NCBI RefSeq assembly: GCF_900104925.1
Contig: NZ_LT629735.1
Span: forward strand, 1,396,291 to 1,460,290
Source of the DNA: Opitutus sp. GAS368
GTDB lineage: Bacteria > Verrucomicrobiota > Verrucomicrobiia > Opitutales > Opitutaceae
Direction: 5' to 3'
Length of the DNA: 64,000 bases
A program made the translations under genes and the position numbers. Positions within the stretch are counted from its first letter, which is position 1, and every line of letters starts with the position of its first letter. Shown here one piece after another: positions 1 to 8,968 of this stretch. The notes below the pieces were generated by a model. The model was not told the origin of the DNA. It made no database searches and worked only from the letters and a program-made list of their open reading frames with translations.

Positions 1-180
1 GCGGTGCTCATACGGGACCAGACAAGCGATGCGCTTGCCGTCCGGAGAAAAGGCGAGCTGCGCCAGTGAAGCTTGCTTGAAAAACGTCGCGACCGGCAAC
101 TCGGGCGGCGGTGCCGCAAAAGAAACAGTCAAAAGGGCGGGCAGGGCCAAGAGATATGAAAAAGAACTCAGGACGTGCAT
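1..180 (-). CDS. S9-family peptidase, N-terminal fragment (cut by window edge)
   Basis: Sixty codons read from an ATG at 180 to the window edge with no stop. They begin with a signal peptide (hydrophobic LLALPALLTVSFAA) and continue into a propeller-type segment with the motif SLAQLAFSPDGKRIACLVPY. This matches the opening of the complete S9 prolyl-oligopeptidase at 12607 (MRSVQLSPDGKYLAFL), so this is very likely a second secreted S9 peptidase whose catalytic domain lies outside the window. The ATG is chosen because an in-frame TAA lies just upstream and no other ATG intervenes. It is on the same strand as the small secreted protein and TonB receptors that follow, but a terminator at 213-245 separates them. 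The family assignment rests on the propeller repeat and locus symmetry only; the Ser-Asp-His triad is not visible. Confidence 0.72.
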   Translation of the reverse strand, partial: MHVLSSFSYLLALPALLTVSFAAPPPELPVATFFKQASLAQLAFSPDGKRIACLVPYEHR

Positions 181-212
181 ATAGGAAAATGAAGGATGGT
201 CTTAAAGAGAAA

Positions 213-245
213 GCCCTTGCCCCAAACGATAGGAAGGGCAAGGGC
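213..245 (-). terminator. intrinsic terminator after the 97-aa secreted protein gene
   Basis: Perfect 9-bp stem (GCCCTTGCC at 213-221 pairing with GGCAAGGGC at 237-245) with a 15-nt loop. On the minus strand it is followed by a T-rich run (TTTCTCTTT). It ends the transcript of the 97-aa gene before the partial S9 gene. Confidence 0.7.
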
Positions 246-294
246 CGCAAGTTGTCAGGTCGGCTTAAAACCCCCGACAAAATTATCGGTTCGG

Positions 295-588
295 TTAGTT
301 AGCGTCTCTAACATCGCCACCAACACGGACCAACTCGCTGCTGTATGTAAACGTAAAGGTGCCATCACCCCACATTTCGATAGTGATGCTTGTCTTCCAC
401 AGGAGCCCATTTGGTCCTGCAGTGAAGTATTCCATGTATTCGCTAGTGGCGCTCGGTATATTAGCTGTGACATAATCGAGGACTTCTTCATAGCTAGGAG
501 GGAGCGCACGAGCACTCGCGGTCGCTGATAGAATGGCGACCACACAGAGAAGGATCTTCCAAATGTAGGTTGGTCGAATGATGTTCAT
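295..588 (-). CDS. small secreted protein, function unknown (97 aa)
   Basis: The product starts with a clear signal peptide (charged start, hydrophobic core ILLCVVAILSATA, likely cleavage after SARA near residue 28), leaving a mature protein of about 69 residues. The mature part holds a short helix (PPSYEEVLDYVTANI) and a strand-rich end (TSITIEMWGDGTFTFTYSSEL). I do not recognise a family. Base composition is lower in GC than its neighbours and no Shine-Dalgarno site is obvious. It lies downstream of the TonB receptor at 654 on the same strand, with 65 bases between them, and has its own terminator at 213-245. It may be an exported accessory protein of the receptor/peptidase locus, but nothing in the sequence shows a biochemical role. 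Confidence 0.6.
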   Translation of the reverse strand: MNIIRPTYIWKILLCVVAILSATASARALPPSYEEVLDYVTANIPSATSEYMEYFTAGPNGLLWKTSITIEMWGDGTFTFTYSSELVRVGGDVRDAN

Positions 589-653
589 AAATAAGGGTCC
601 CTTTTAGAATAGGTTTGATTTGGGTAAATGCCTTTACGAACTAAGGTGGTTTA

Positions 654-3359
654 TCAGAATTGTTTACTAACTCTGATATACAGAACCCGACCGGCGGAGA
701 GATTGCCGTAGGTGTTCCCGTCGAAGTTGAGAGTCTCGTAACCGTTGCGAGGCGGCTCTTGGTTCATCACGTTGTTGGCGCCGATGGTGATGTCCGTATT
801 CCACAGGCCGCGATACGTGATCGACGGATTGATCGTGGTGGTGGGATTCTCACCCCAGCCGGCCGCGGTGTAGCCGTCGTTGAAGTATTGGCCGGAGTAG
901 CGGGCCGTCACGGCGGCTCTCCAGTGGTCGCGGTAGCTCCAGTCGGCGCCGAAGGTGCCGATGAAACGGGGATTGTTATAGAGGCCTACGTTATTGATGG
1001 CCCCGGCGCCGGTGCCGGCATCCGAGCCGATGTAGGAGATGTAGGTCGCGGCGGCCTTGAACCGGAACGAGCCGATGCGGGTATCGTTGATCCCGTAATC
1101 GAGCTCGAAGTCGTAGCCCTTGTAGAACTGCTTGGCCAGGTTGACCGGAACGGTCGACAGACGCAGGATCGGGCCCGGATTCTCCGTCGAGTTGTCGCGG
1201 ATGATCGCGTTCGGGTAGAGCTGCTGGCCGCGTGTGCTGAGGATGAAGTTTGCGTTCGGCGTGCTGATGACGTCATCGATCAGGAAGTCGAAATAGTCGA
1301 CCGAGAGGCTGAGGTTCTTCAGCCATGGATTCTTCACCTTCTTGGACAGCTCGAAGACGGCGCCGACGTATTGCACGCGGGCGTTCTCGGGCTTCAGGTT
1401 GGGATTGCCGCCCGTCACGATACGCATCTGGGTCGGCGGATCCTGCGGCCTGAGGGGATCCTGCAGCAGGTTGCTGGAGAAGGCCACGGTCTGGGAGGCG
1501 TAGAGACGGCCGAGATCCGGCGCCTTGAACGACTTGGAATAGGAGCCGCGGAGCAGGACGGACACATAGTCATTCTCCGGCAGGCGCAGCAGGGCGCTGG
1601 CCTTGGGCTTGTTCGTCTTGCCGAAGTCGCTGTATTCCTCATGGCGGCCGGCGAGCTGGACCTCCAGCATCTTGACGATCGGCAAGGAGAACTCGACGTA
1701 GGCCGACTTGACGATGCGCGCGCCGGTCAGCGGCAGGCCGCCGCCACTCCCGACGTAGGACTGGGTGTCCGGCCGGCTGTCCTGCTTCTCATGGCGCCAC
1801 TCGGCGCCCGCCGCCACCCCAACATCCCCGCCAGGCAGGGACAGCTGAGAAATGTTGCCCGAGACCGTGAAGTCCCACGCGTAAGCCTCGACCCGGGAGC
1901 TGCTGTTGGAGATGGTGAAGAGGCTGTTCACCAAGGCTTGGTTATCCGACGGGCCAAAAGGATTCAGCGCCGTGGCGCGGGTCGTGCCGTTGAGCGCCGC
2001 CTGCAAATCAGAGGCGCGGATCTGGTTGCGTGACGTGGTCACCACCTCATTGAAACCACGCGTGGCGCCCAGTTCCCAAGACCAGTCCGGGTTGATCTTG
2101 CCTTTCAATCCGACGAGAAAGGTCGCTCCGGTCGATTCGGTGTCGAATTGCCGGGCCGGGCCAAAGCTCGTCCGGTAGAGGAAGTTCGTGAGATCGATCC
2201 CGAAGGGGTTGTAAGGATTCGAGGCCGGAACATTGAGGAGACCCGTCGGACCCGTGCCGGCATTCTGCGTGCTCGCGATGACCGCGGGCGTAAAGCCGAG
2301 AAGAGTCACGTGGCTGCTGTAGGACAGTTCCGCAAAGGCCGAAAGCTTGTCGGAAAACTCATGATTCAGGTGCGCGTAAGTGTCATAGTAGTCGAACGGT
2401 GGCGACAACTGGTAGACCTGCGCGAAGTCATAGCGATTCTCGTTCGGCGCCGTCGCCACACGGACGAACTGCGATTTGGTCGGAGTCCCCGTCGGAACGC
2501 CACCAGAAAGCACATAGAGGCCGGAACCCCCGGTGAGACCGGCCGCGGCCGCCTGCGCGGCGGTGAAGTTCACATTGGCCGGCCAGTTGTTCGAACTGTT
2601 CTGATTGATGCCCCGCGGAGCCTCGAAGGAATAATCGGTGGTCTTCGAGCGGTTGTAATCCCGGATGTAGCTGGAATTGCCGCCCTGATAGTTGAAAACC
2701 ACCATCGCCGAGGTTTTGCCCGAGGCGCCACCGGCCAGGAAACTGCCCGACTTGACCAGGCTGTCATGGCCCAGGGTATTGCCGGCATAGAGGTTGGTGG
2801 AAACACCGGTGTATTCCTTTTTCAACTTGATGTTGAGCACTCCGGTGATCGCATCCGAGCCATAGATGGCGGACGCCCCGTCCTTCAGGAACTCGATGCT
2901 GTCAATCGCCGCGAGCGGGATGCTGTTGAAATCGAAGACGGACTGGTTGGCGCTGTTGGTCAGCGCATAGGTCGGCGCGCGCCGACCGTTGACGAGGGTG
3001 AGGAAGCGGTTGCCTCCCAGGCCGCGCGGATTGGCGGTAGCCGCACCCCGCGTAAAACTTGCGCCCTGAAACACCGAGTTCGAGGAGCCGGTGTTGAACG
3101 GCAGGCTTTGGACAAACTGCCCGAGCGATGAATAGCCGCTGTTCTTGATCAACTCGGAGGAATAGGTGACGACCGGTTGCGGCGTCTCAATGTCCGTGCG
3201 TTTGATGCGAGAGCCGGTGACCTCGAATTTCTCGAGCTGGACGGTCTCTTGTTTCTTGGCCTCGTTCTCCGAAGCGATGGGCTGGGCGACGGCGGGGACA
3301 ATGATGCCGGCGATCAGAAGGATCGCGGCCAGCCGGTTCTTAACTGAGCTAGGGTTCAT
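654..3359 (-). CDS. TonB-dependent outer-membrane receptor (901 aa)
   Basis: Outer-membrane active transporter powered by TonB-ExbBD. Visible features: signal peptide (residues 1-25, ending VPAVAQ), TonB-box-like LEKFEVTGS (42-50), plug domain with the usual TLVNGRRAPTY and DGASAIYGSDAITGVLNI motifs, then a long beta-barrel ending in a C-terminal phenylalanine (YIRVSKQF). Its length is normal for oligomer-type receptors. It differs clearly from the two receptors that follow at 3447 and 9610: its 'TGSRIKRTDIETPQPV' start resembles the Oar/peptide-associated receptors of Xanthomonas and Caulobacter. The leader (3362-3385) is rich in C and A and lacks a Shine-Dalgarno site. No SusD partner is adjacent. 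The substrate is unknown; flanking S9 peptidases suggest peptides, which is inference. Confidence 0.93.
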   Translation of the reverse strand: MNPSSVKNRLAAILLIAGIIVPAVAQPIASENEAKKQETVQLEKFEVTGSRIKRTDIETPQPVVTYSSELIKNSGYSSLGQFVQSLPFNTGSSNSVFQGASFTRGAATANPRGLGGNRFLTLVNGRRAPTYALTNSANQSVFDFNSIPLAAIDSIEFLKDGASAIYGSDAITGVLNIKLKKEYTGVSTNLYAGNTLGHDSLVKSGSFLAGGASGKTSAMVVFNYQGGNSSYIRDYNRSKTTDYSFEAPRGINQNSSNNWPANVNFTAAQAAAAGLTGGSGLYVLSGGVPTGTPTKSQFVRVATAPNENRYDFAQVYQLSPPFDYYDTYAHLNHEFSDKLSAFAELSYSSHVTLLGFTPAVIASTQNAGTGPTGLLNVPASNPYNPFGIDLTNFLYRTSFGPARQFDTESTGATFLVGLKGKINPDWSWELGATRGFNEVVTTSRNQIRASDLQAALNGTTRATALNPFGPSDNQALVNSLFTISNSSSRVEAYAWDFTVSGNISQLSLPGGDVGVAAGAEWRHEKQDSRPDTQSYVGSGGGLPLTGARIVKSAYVEFSLPIVKMLEVQLAGRHEEYSDFGKTNKPKASALLRLPENDYVSVLLRGSYSKSFKAPDLGRLYASQTVAFSSNLLQDPLRPQDPPTQMRIVTGGNPNLKPENARVQYVGAVFELSKKVKNPWLKNLSLSVDYFDFLIDDVISTPNANFILSTRGQQLYPNAIIRDNSTENPGPILRLSTVPVNLAKQFYKGYDFELDYGINDTRIGSFRFKAAATYISYIGSDAGTGAGAINNVGLYNNPRFIGTFGADWSYRDHWRAAVTARYSGQYFNDGYTAAGWGENPTTTINPSITYRGLWNTDITIGANNVMNQEPPRNGYETLNFDGNTYGNLSAGRVLYIRVSKQF

Positions 3360-3389
3360 GTTATGTGCGGGTGTTGGTGTTGACGTGAA

Positions 3390-3417
3390 GACGGCCCGGC
3401 CAGAAAGCCGGGCCGTC
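3390..3417 (-). terminator. terminator after the 931-aa TonB receptor
   Basis: Perfect 11-bp stem (GACGGCCCGGC, 3390-3400; GCCGGGCCGTC, 3407-3417) with a 6-nt loop, placed 29 bases past the receptor stop. The T run after it is weak. The GGCCCGG/CCGGGCC core is shared with the terminator at 9548 behind the paralogous receptor. Confidence 0.6.
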
Positions 3418-3446
3418 CTACGGGGAAAACGGGCACGATGCGCCGT

Positions 3447-6242
3447 TTAGAACTTATATTTCAGGTCGACGTAGATGAACCGGCCCATCGAGCCGTAGGC
3501 CGACGTGTCGACGCCGGAATCGGTGAAGATATCAGGGGCGAGCGGGCCGAACTTGTTGAACACGTTGGTCACGCCCACGGTCAGCTTGGCTCCGGCAAGA
3601 TACTTGACCGCCGAGCCGAAGCTATAGGAGGCTGACAGATCGAAGGAATCAAAGGAGGCGAGTTTCTCATCCGTGACGATGTTCCGCACGGACGGGAGGT
3701 GGCGCCAGCCGATGAAGCCGTTGTAGGCGCCGCGGCTATACTCGGCGGTGCTGTAGCTCGACCACCGCGGCAGCGTGCCGTTGGCAAAGCTGGCGAGGCC
3801 GGTGTCGTCCTCCGGCGCGGAACCCGGGAGCGAGGTCACCTCGTATTTCGAGTAGTAGCCGATGTTCGACGTGAAATCGAAACGGCCGATGTTGTCCGCG
3901 TTGTAGGTGTAGTTGATCTTGCCGTCGAAGCCCGAGAGCTTGACGCCCGCGATGTTGACGGAGGTATCGACGACATAGATGTCATCCGGGGCGTGGCCGA
4001 CGCTGATCTGCCCCGGGGCCGTGGGATTGGCGCCGGTGAAGCTCAGGAAGTGGACCTTGCCGACATACGGGGACGCCGCGCCCTTGGTCTCGACGTCCTG
4101 CAGAATGGTCGTCGTGCCGATGGAGGATACGAGGTCCGTCTGCTTGATGTTCCAGTAATCGAGCGAGACCGAAAAGCCCTTGATCGCCTTCGGGGAATAG
4201 ACCACGCCGAGGGTGTAGTTCTTGGAGTTCGACGGCTTCAGGTTCGGGTTGGACCCGCTCATGGAGTTGGTCTGCAGATTGGCCACCGTGCCGCCGCCGG
4301 ATTTGTTAAGCGTGAACGGCGTGGTGAAACCGATGCTGGAGGGACCGAACAGGCTGAAGAGGGTCGGCGCCGAGAAGGACTTTGAGTAGGTGCCGCGCAC
4401 GGCGAACTCGTCGTTCATCGGCAGGTAGCGGAACGTGACCTTCGGCACCGTCGGGTCGGTCGTATCATTATAGTTCTCGTGGCGGACCGCGCCGGACAGC
4501 TCGAGGAGGTGGGCCCCGGGGGCATCCTTCAGGACCGGGATGCGAACCTCGGCGAAGTAGGAGGTGACCTTGCGGCTCGAGTTGAAGGGATACAGCGTGG
4601 TCGCGCCGCTCCAGCCGAGGGCGCCGGTGACCGGGTTGATCTGACTGAGCGGATCAGCCGTGGCACTGAGGTTTTCCTTGCGGAGCTCGGAACCGAGCGC
4701 CAGATCGACGGCACCGGCCGGCAGGTCGAACACCTTGCCATTCACACGGACATCATAGTTCGACATGGTGCTGATGAAACCGCCCTGCGCGGTGCCGACG
4801 ATGGCATCGGTGGCAAAATCCGCCGGAGAAATCGGCTGATAGGAGAAAAAATTGAAGTGACCGGCGAGGACCGACGCGCTCAGGTTGGGCTGGTTGATGA
4901 CACCCGGGTTCTGATACTGCTGGTTGGCGCGGTTGTAGTCGGCCGCAGCCTCCCAGTTCCAACCGGTGTCCGCAATCGAGCCCTTGACCCCGAAGACGCC
5001 CCGGATCGAGGTCGTGTCATCCAGGTATTGGCGGGGGCTCGTGACCAGTCGGTTGCGGCCAGTGACGCCGACGTTGAACGGGTTGCCGAAGGTGCCGGCG
5101 GGCACGAGACCGTTGGCCGAACCTTGGGCGCCACCGGTCTTCGCGAAGATGTCCTTCATCGCCTGCGTGGTATTGAGCGGCTGACCGTTGATCTGCGAGG
5201 CGGTCTTCGTGTTCACGTAGAGCAGATCGCCGAAGAACTGGAGGGAATCGTTGAACTTGTGCTCGAACGCCATCGAGAAGCTCTGGCGCTCGTTGGCGAT
5301 GGACTGGGTCACATACTTCGAGAGGTTGAAGAACTGGAACTGATCCCCCTGAGAACGGGGGCCGGAGTAGGTGCCCGCGGCAACAAGGGCCGCGGGGCTC
5401 AGGCCACCCGGAGTCACGGTCGGGGTCGTAATACTCGGTTTGAGCAGGTAGAAATCCCCGCCGATGTTGACCGAGCCCGCGAACGACGGTGTGCCAAAAG
5501 TCTGGGCCGAATAGGGCCGCTCATAGGCGAAGATCGGGTCTTCCTTCGTCCACTCCGAGGAGATCGTGATGCTGGTCTTGGCGTTGCTCACGCCGCCCAC
5601 GAGATACATGGAACGGGTCGCCTGGTGACCCTGGTTGGTGGTCCAGCCATAACGGCCGCCGATCTCGAAGCCCTGGTAGCTGGACTTCATGATGATGTTC
5701 ACGACGCCGGCGACGGCATCGGAACCGTAGATGGCGGAGGCACCGTCGGCGAGGACCTCGATGCGGTCGATCGCGGCGACGGGGATCATGTTGACGTCGA
5801 CGAATTGGTAGCCGCCGGAGGAGCTGACCGGCGAGTAGGCCACGCGGCGCCCGTTGATGAGGACCAGGGTCGAGGTGTTGCGCAAGGCCAGCTGCGAGCC
5901 GCCGTTGGTCGAGCCGCTGCCAACATTGGAATTGGCACTGCCCAGGTTGCCGTTGCCGCTGAACTGCGGCACCGTCTTGCGGAGGATCTCGAGGACATTG
6001 GTGTTGTTGCCGGAATTCTCGATGGACTTGCTGTCCACCGTGATCACCGGGATCGCCACCGAGTTGGCCGCCACCGGCAGGTAGGAACCCGTGACCACAA
6101 ATTTCTCCAACTTAACCGCGTCTGTGGTGTTTTCCGCCGGAGCGGTTTGCTGGGCAATAGCGGGCTGGGCCGCGAACAAAGAAAGCCCGGCGCCAAGCAG
6201 CGCCAAAGGCTTTCGCAGAGATCTTACGGAGCTCTTATTCAT
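3447..6242 (-). CDS. TonB-dependent outer-membrane receptor, paralog of the one at 9610 (931 aa)
   Basis: TonB-dependent receptor with signal peptide (1-30, ending AQPAIA before QQT), TonB-box-like LEKFVVTGS (45-53), plug domain (about 55-190, with VLINGRRVAYSP and DGASAIYGSDAVAGVVNIIM) and a beta-barrel ending LKYKF. It is nearly collinear with the 932-aa receptor at 9610: both share the opening (SLFAAQ..., TVPQFSGNG or TFTGNG-like), the barrel motif ELRKENLS or EIRRENLS, and the end NVFNKFGPL. The two flank the LytS/LytR-like pair. The leader upstream of the ATG (about 6250-6277) is rich in CA repeats (TTTACACAACACCAC in mRNA sense) without a Shine-Dalgarno site. Transcription would run toward the receptor at 654. 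Substrate unknown; duplication suggests related ligands. Confidence 0.93.
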   Translation of the reverse strand: MNKSSVRSLRKPLALLGAGLSLFAAQPAIAQQTAPAENTTDAVKLEKFVVTGSYLPVAANSVAIPVITVDSKSIENSGNNTNVLEILRKTVPQFSGNGNLGSANSNVGSGSTNGGSQLALRNTSTLVLINGRRVAYSPVSSSGGYQFVDVNMIPVAAIDRIEVLADGASAIYGSDAVAGVVNIIMKSSYQGFEIGGRYGWTTNQGHQATRSMYLVGGVSNAKTSITISSEWTKEDPIFAYERPYSAQTFGTPSFAGSVNIGGDFYLLKPSITTPTVTPGGLSPAALVAAGTYSGPRSQGDQFQFFNLSKYVTQSIANERQSFSMAFEHKFNDSLQFFGDLLYVNTKTASQINGQPLNTTQAMKDIFAKTGGAQGSANGLVPAGTFGNPFNVGVTGRNRLVTSPRQYLDDTTSIRGVFGVKGSIADTGWNWEAAADYNRANQQYQNPGVINQPNLSASVLAGHFNFFSYQPISPADFATDAIVGTAQGGFISTMSNYDVRVNGKVFDLPAGAVDLALGSELRKENLSATADPLSQINPVTGALGWSGATTLYPFNSSRKVTSYFAEVRIPVLKDAPGAHLLELSGAVRHENYNDTTDPTVPKVTFRYLPMNDEFAVRGTYSKSFSAPTLFSLFGPSSIGFTTPFTLNKSGGGTVANLQTNSMSGSNPNLKPSNSKNYTLGVVYSPKAIKGFSVSLDYWNIKQTDLVSSIGTTTILQDVETKGAASPYVGKVHFLSFTGANPTAPGQISVGHAPDDIYVVDTSVNIAGVKLSGFDGKINYTYNADNIGRFDFTSNIGYYSKYEVTSLPGSAPEDDTGLASFANGTLPRWSSYSTAEYSRGAYNGFIGWRHLPSVRNIVTDEKLASFDSFDLSASYSFGSAVKYLAGAKLTVGVTNVFNKFGPLAPDIFTDSGVDTSAYGSMGRFIYVDLKYKF

Positions 6243-6456
6243 AGTTCAGTGGTGTTGTGTAAACACGTCGTTGTGTTTGAGGGCTGGGTAATTGCACCCC
6301 CTCGCGCAGCAACCGCATATCGACTGAATGCTCCTTACCTCTTACCGACGGCTAACAATGTCCGACGGAGTGCATGGCTTTTTTTGAACGCCACCATGCG
6401 GTTTTACCCGGCCAGAGCACTGGCCGGACCCCGGGAAGCCTCACCACTGCCCGGCT

Positions 6457-7278
6457 TCAGCCGTTGTCGTTGGCCGAGAGACTGGCGATCAACTGCTTGA
6501 GCTTGCCGCGATTCTTCCGGCTCAGCCTCAATTTCGTATCGTCGCTCATCAACACCGTGTAGTCGCCGTAAAGCGCTGGCGTGACCTTCTTCACATGATC
6601 GAGGTTGACCAAGGAAGAGCGATGAATGCGGAGAAACCTCGCAGGATCCACCCGGTCCTGCAGGTTTTGGAGGGTTTCGCGCACCAACCTGGCGGCCCCC
6701 GTGGTATGGACCTTGATGAAATCGGCCTGGGATTCGACCCAGATGATGTCGGATGTCCTGATAAAATGCAGGTCGCTGCCGGCCTTCAGAACCACCCGGT
6801 CCCCCGGCTCGGGCACAAGCACGGCGGTCGGCTTTTCCCCGGCCCGGACCATTTGCTGCACATAACCAAGCAGCTGTTCCACTTTCTGGCCCATGTCATC
6901 GGACCGGGCTTGTGCTATTTGCCGCTTGGCCTTTGCCAGGGCGGCGGCAAAGCGCGCGTCTCGATACGGCTTGAGCAAATAGTCCACCGCGCACAGCTCG
7001 AAGGCCTGGATGGCAAATTTGTCATAGGCGGTCACAAAGATGACCACCGGACGTTCTTCCTGCCTGAGCGCGGAGAGCACCTCGAGGCCGTTGAGCTTGG
7101 GCATTTGCACATCGAGAAAGACTAGATCGGGGCGGCCACTCCTGATGGCAGCCAAGGCAGCCTGTCCATCGGCACAGGTCCCGGTGACCTCGATTTCGTG
7201 GTCACCCTCCAGCATGGCGGCCACTCCTTCGCGAGCCAAGGGTTCATCATCGACGATCAGGGTGCGGATTTTTTTCAT
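6457..7278 (-). CDS. LytTR-type response regulator
   Basis: Response regulator of 273 residues with an N-terminal receiver domain: acidic pair D10/D11, phosphoacceptor D56 in LVFLDVQMP, conserved K103 in LLKPY. The C-terminal LytTR DNA-binding domain (about 170-268) carries HFIRTSDIIWVESQADF, RFLRIHRSSLVNL and TKLRLSRKNRGKL. Start: the ATG at 7278 (MKKIRTLIVDDE) is preferred over an upstream in-frame start because the receiver begins there. It overlaps the end of the kinase gene by 32 bases, so translation is probably coupled. Its partner is the LytS-like kinase at 7247. Position between two paralogous TonB receptors makes those receptors candidate targets; LytTR sites were not clearly identifiable by eye. 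Confidence 0.93.
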   Translation of the reverse strand: MKKIRTLIVDDEPLAREGVAAMLEGDHEIEVTGTCADGQAALAAIRSGRPDLVFLDVQMPKLNGLEVLSALRQEERPVVIFVTAYDKFAIQAFELCAVDYLLKPYRDARFAAALAKAKRQIAQARSDDMGQKVEQLLGYVQQMVRAGEKPTAVLVPEPGDRVVLKAGSDLHFIRTSDIIWVESQADFIKVHTTGAARLVRETLQNLQDRVDPARFLRIHRSSLVNLDHVKKVTPALYGDYTVLMSDDTKLRLSRKNRGKLKQLIASLSANDNG

Positions 7279-8473
7279 GGGGAGGGGATGATTGCGGCGC
7301 AAGCCGCCAGGGCAGGTTGAGTGACACGACCGCGCCGCCGTCAAGCCGCGGATTTATCTCCAGGGCGAAATCCGAACCCAAGGTATGGGTCAACCGGGCC
7401 CGGGTGTTGGCCAATCCGATACCCGGCTTCTTGTCTTGCGAAGGGGCGATCGCCGCGGGCGCCGGGTCGGCCCCGTCATTTTCGATCTCGATCTGCAGCC
7501 GGTCATCCCGCCGCCGGGCCCTCACGGTCACCCACCCGGGCGTGGTGCGGCGGGAGATGCCGTGCTTGACGGCGTTTTCCACAAGCGGCTGCAAAATGAT
7601 GTTGGGCACCAGCACGCCCAGCGCCTCCGGTTCGATGGAAAACCCGACGAGCAGTTTCTCGCCGAACCGCACCTGCTCGATCGCCAGGTAGCGTCGGATG
7701 AAGTCGAGTTCCTCCTCCAGCGGCGTCTCGTGCAGGCCGTTCTGGTCGATCGCCAGGCGGAGCAAGGCGCTCAGCTGGGCGATGATCTCCACGGCCTGGT
7801 CGTTCTTCCGCTGCCGCACGAGGGTGGCCAGTGCGTTGAAGCTGTTGAAGAGGAAATGCGGATGCAGCTGCCCGCGCAAAGCCGCGAGTTCCGCCCGCGT
7901 CAGCTCCGACTCGAGACGGGCGGTCCGCAGCTGGAGTTGCACCGCCGTCGCGGCATGCCGGCGGTATTTGGAGTAATAATCCAGGGCGAAGGATACGGCG
8001 AAGAAGCCGCCGTAGGTCAGAAAATCCAGCGGCCAGAGGCGGAAGGTATTGTAGAAATAATTGTGCCAGTCGGTCGGCAAGCCCTGCTCGTCGGGCAACC
8101 AGAGGTTCGGCAACAGGTGCAGAAGGGAGCGGAGGTTCACCACCAGCAGATAAAGCAGCACGCTCCAAAGCAGGAGCCAGCCGAGGTTCCGTCCCAACCG
8201 CGGAGCCAGGTCCAAGGGATGGCTCCGGATCATCCGCAGCATGAACGGCGCCGCCAGAAGCCAGGCATACCAGGCCAGGCCGTCCCAGCCCAGCAGATGG
8301 GTGATGAGCTGTTCCTCCTCGGCGACGCGCTGCCACTCGCGCGCGCGCTCGAAGCCGATATTCAACAGCAGGCTGAGAACCAGCAACAGGCCGAACTGCA
8401 GCCGGGCAACACGCCCTTCCTCCGATGACGGGCGGCCAAGGGCCAGTGAAGCGATACGGCGCCTGATGCTCAT
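7247..8473 (-). CDS. LytS/YehU-family sensor histidine kinase
   Basis: Inner-membrane sensor kinase. Several hydrophobic segments fill the N-terminal half (for example LQFGLLLVLSLLLNIGF, WYAWLLAAPFMLRM, LGWLLLWSVLLYLLVV). They are followed by a short coiled coil and the His_kinase motif RGQLHPHFLFNSFNALATL with the phosphorylated histidine. The ATPase domain has an N-box (LVENAVKHG) and a G-box (GIGLANTRARL). I chose the ATG at 8473 (MSIRRRIASLALG); an in-frame start at 8557 would add 28 residues without domain content. The gene overlaps the LytTR regulator and forms a two-gene operon with it. There is no separate extracytoplasmic domain, so the signal may be sensed in or at the membrane. Confidence 0.9.
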   Translation of the reverse strand: MSIRRRIASLALGRPSSEEGRVARLQFGLLLVLSLLLNIGFERAREWQRVAEEEQLITHLLGWDGLAWYAWLLAAPFMLRMIRSHPLDLAPRLGRNLGWLLLWSVLLYLLVVNLRSLLHLLPNLWLPDEQGLPTDWHNYFYNTFRLWPLDFLTYGGFFAVSFALDYYSKYRRHAATAVQLQLRTARLESELTRAELAALRGQLHPHFLFNSFNALATLVRQRKNDQAVEIIAQLSALLRLAIDQNGLHETPLEEELDFIRRYLAIEQVRFGEKLLVGFSIEPEALGVLVPNIILQPLVENAVKHGISRRTTPGWVTVRARRRDDRLQIEIENDGADPAPAAIAPSQDKKPGIGLANTRARLTHTLGSDFALEINPRLDGGAVVSLNLPWRLAPQSSPPHEKNPHPDRR

Positions 8474-8968
8474 TCGACTCGCGATGCGCCGATGCGGAAT
8501 AACAAACGGGGCGTTCGCAACAAAAATGATGGTGACCGTACTGCTGGCGCTGCACATCCACCTGCCCCAAGGCGTGTTTTAAAATGGTGGAACCGGGGTG
8601 GCAAGGAACGAGTCGAAGCCGAAGCCCGGATTTATCTGGCCGTCAGGCGTTCCCCGCGCTGTAGCGCGATGTTTTGCTCCGGCTCGTCAGGAGGAACGGA
8701 CTTTGCCCCTCCAAGAATAGCGCAAAGATAGCCTTAGGATAGCCCCAAGAGAGCCCAAGGGTGACCGACGGGTCCCGAGGGAATTAAGGAGGAACTAAAG
8801 AGGATTGAACGAGCTTCAGACCAAAGATCCACCTTTGTGCCGCCCCAACGCCTGTCCGGCACCCTGGATGGCTGGGTCTATCAACGCTACCGGAAGGCCT
8901 TCGTTGAGAACATTGTTCACGCCGGCGCGATGACCGTGGCGGATTGATCTTCTCCCAAGCAGCGCGAA
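8474..8968. other. 495-base stretch without an intact gene; possible gene remnant
   Basis: No complete gene is convincing. On the plus strand, codons after the TGA at about 8762-8764 run open to a TGA at 8945-8947. They read like coding sequence with high third-position GC (ending GTLDGWVYQRYRKAFVENI, then VHAGAMTVAD), but lack an ATG start. An AAGGAGG-like site (about 8787) precedes only a TTG in another frame. A small hairpin (CGCGCT/AGCGCG, 8655-8668) followed by TGTTTTG resembles a plus-strand terminator. The kinase promoter probably lies in the left part. Best reading: regulatory region plus the tail of a decayed gene. Confidence 0.3.

Noticed and set aside
6408-6427. Hairpin CCGGCCAG/CTGGCCGG as a terminator for the LytTR regulator
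   Set aside because: The stem is good but no T run follows on the minus strand, so its function is unclear.
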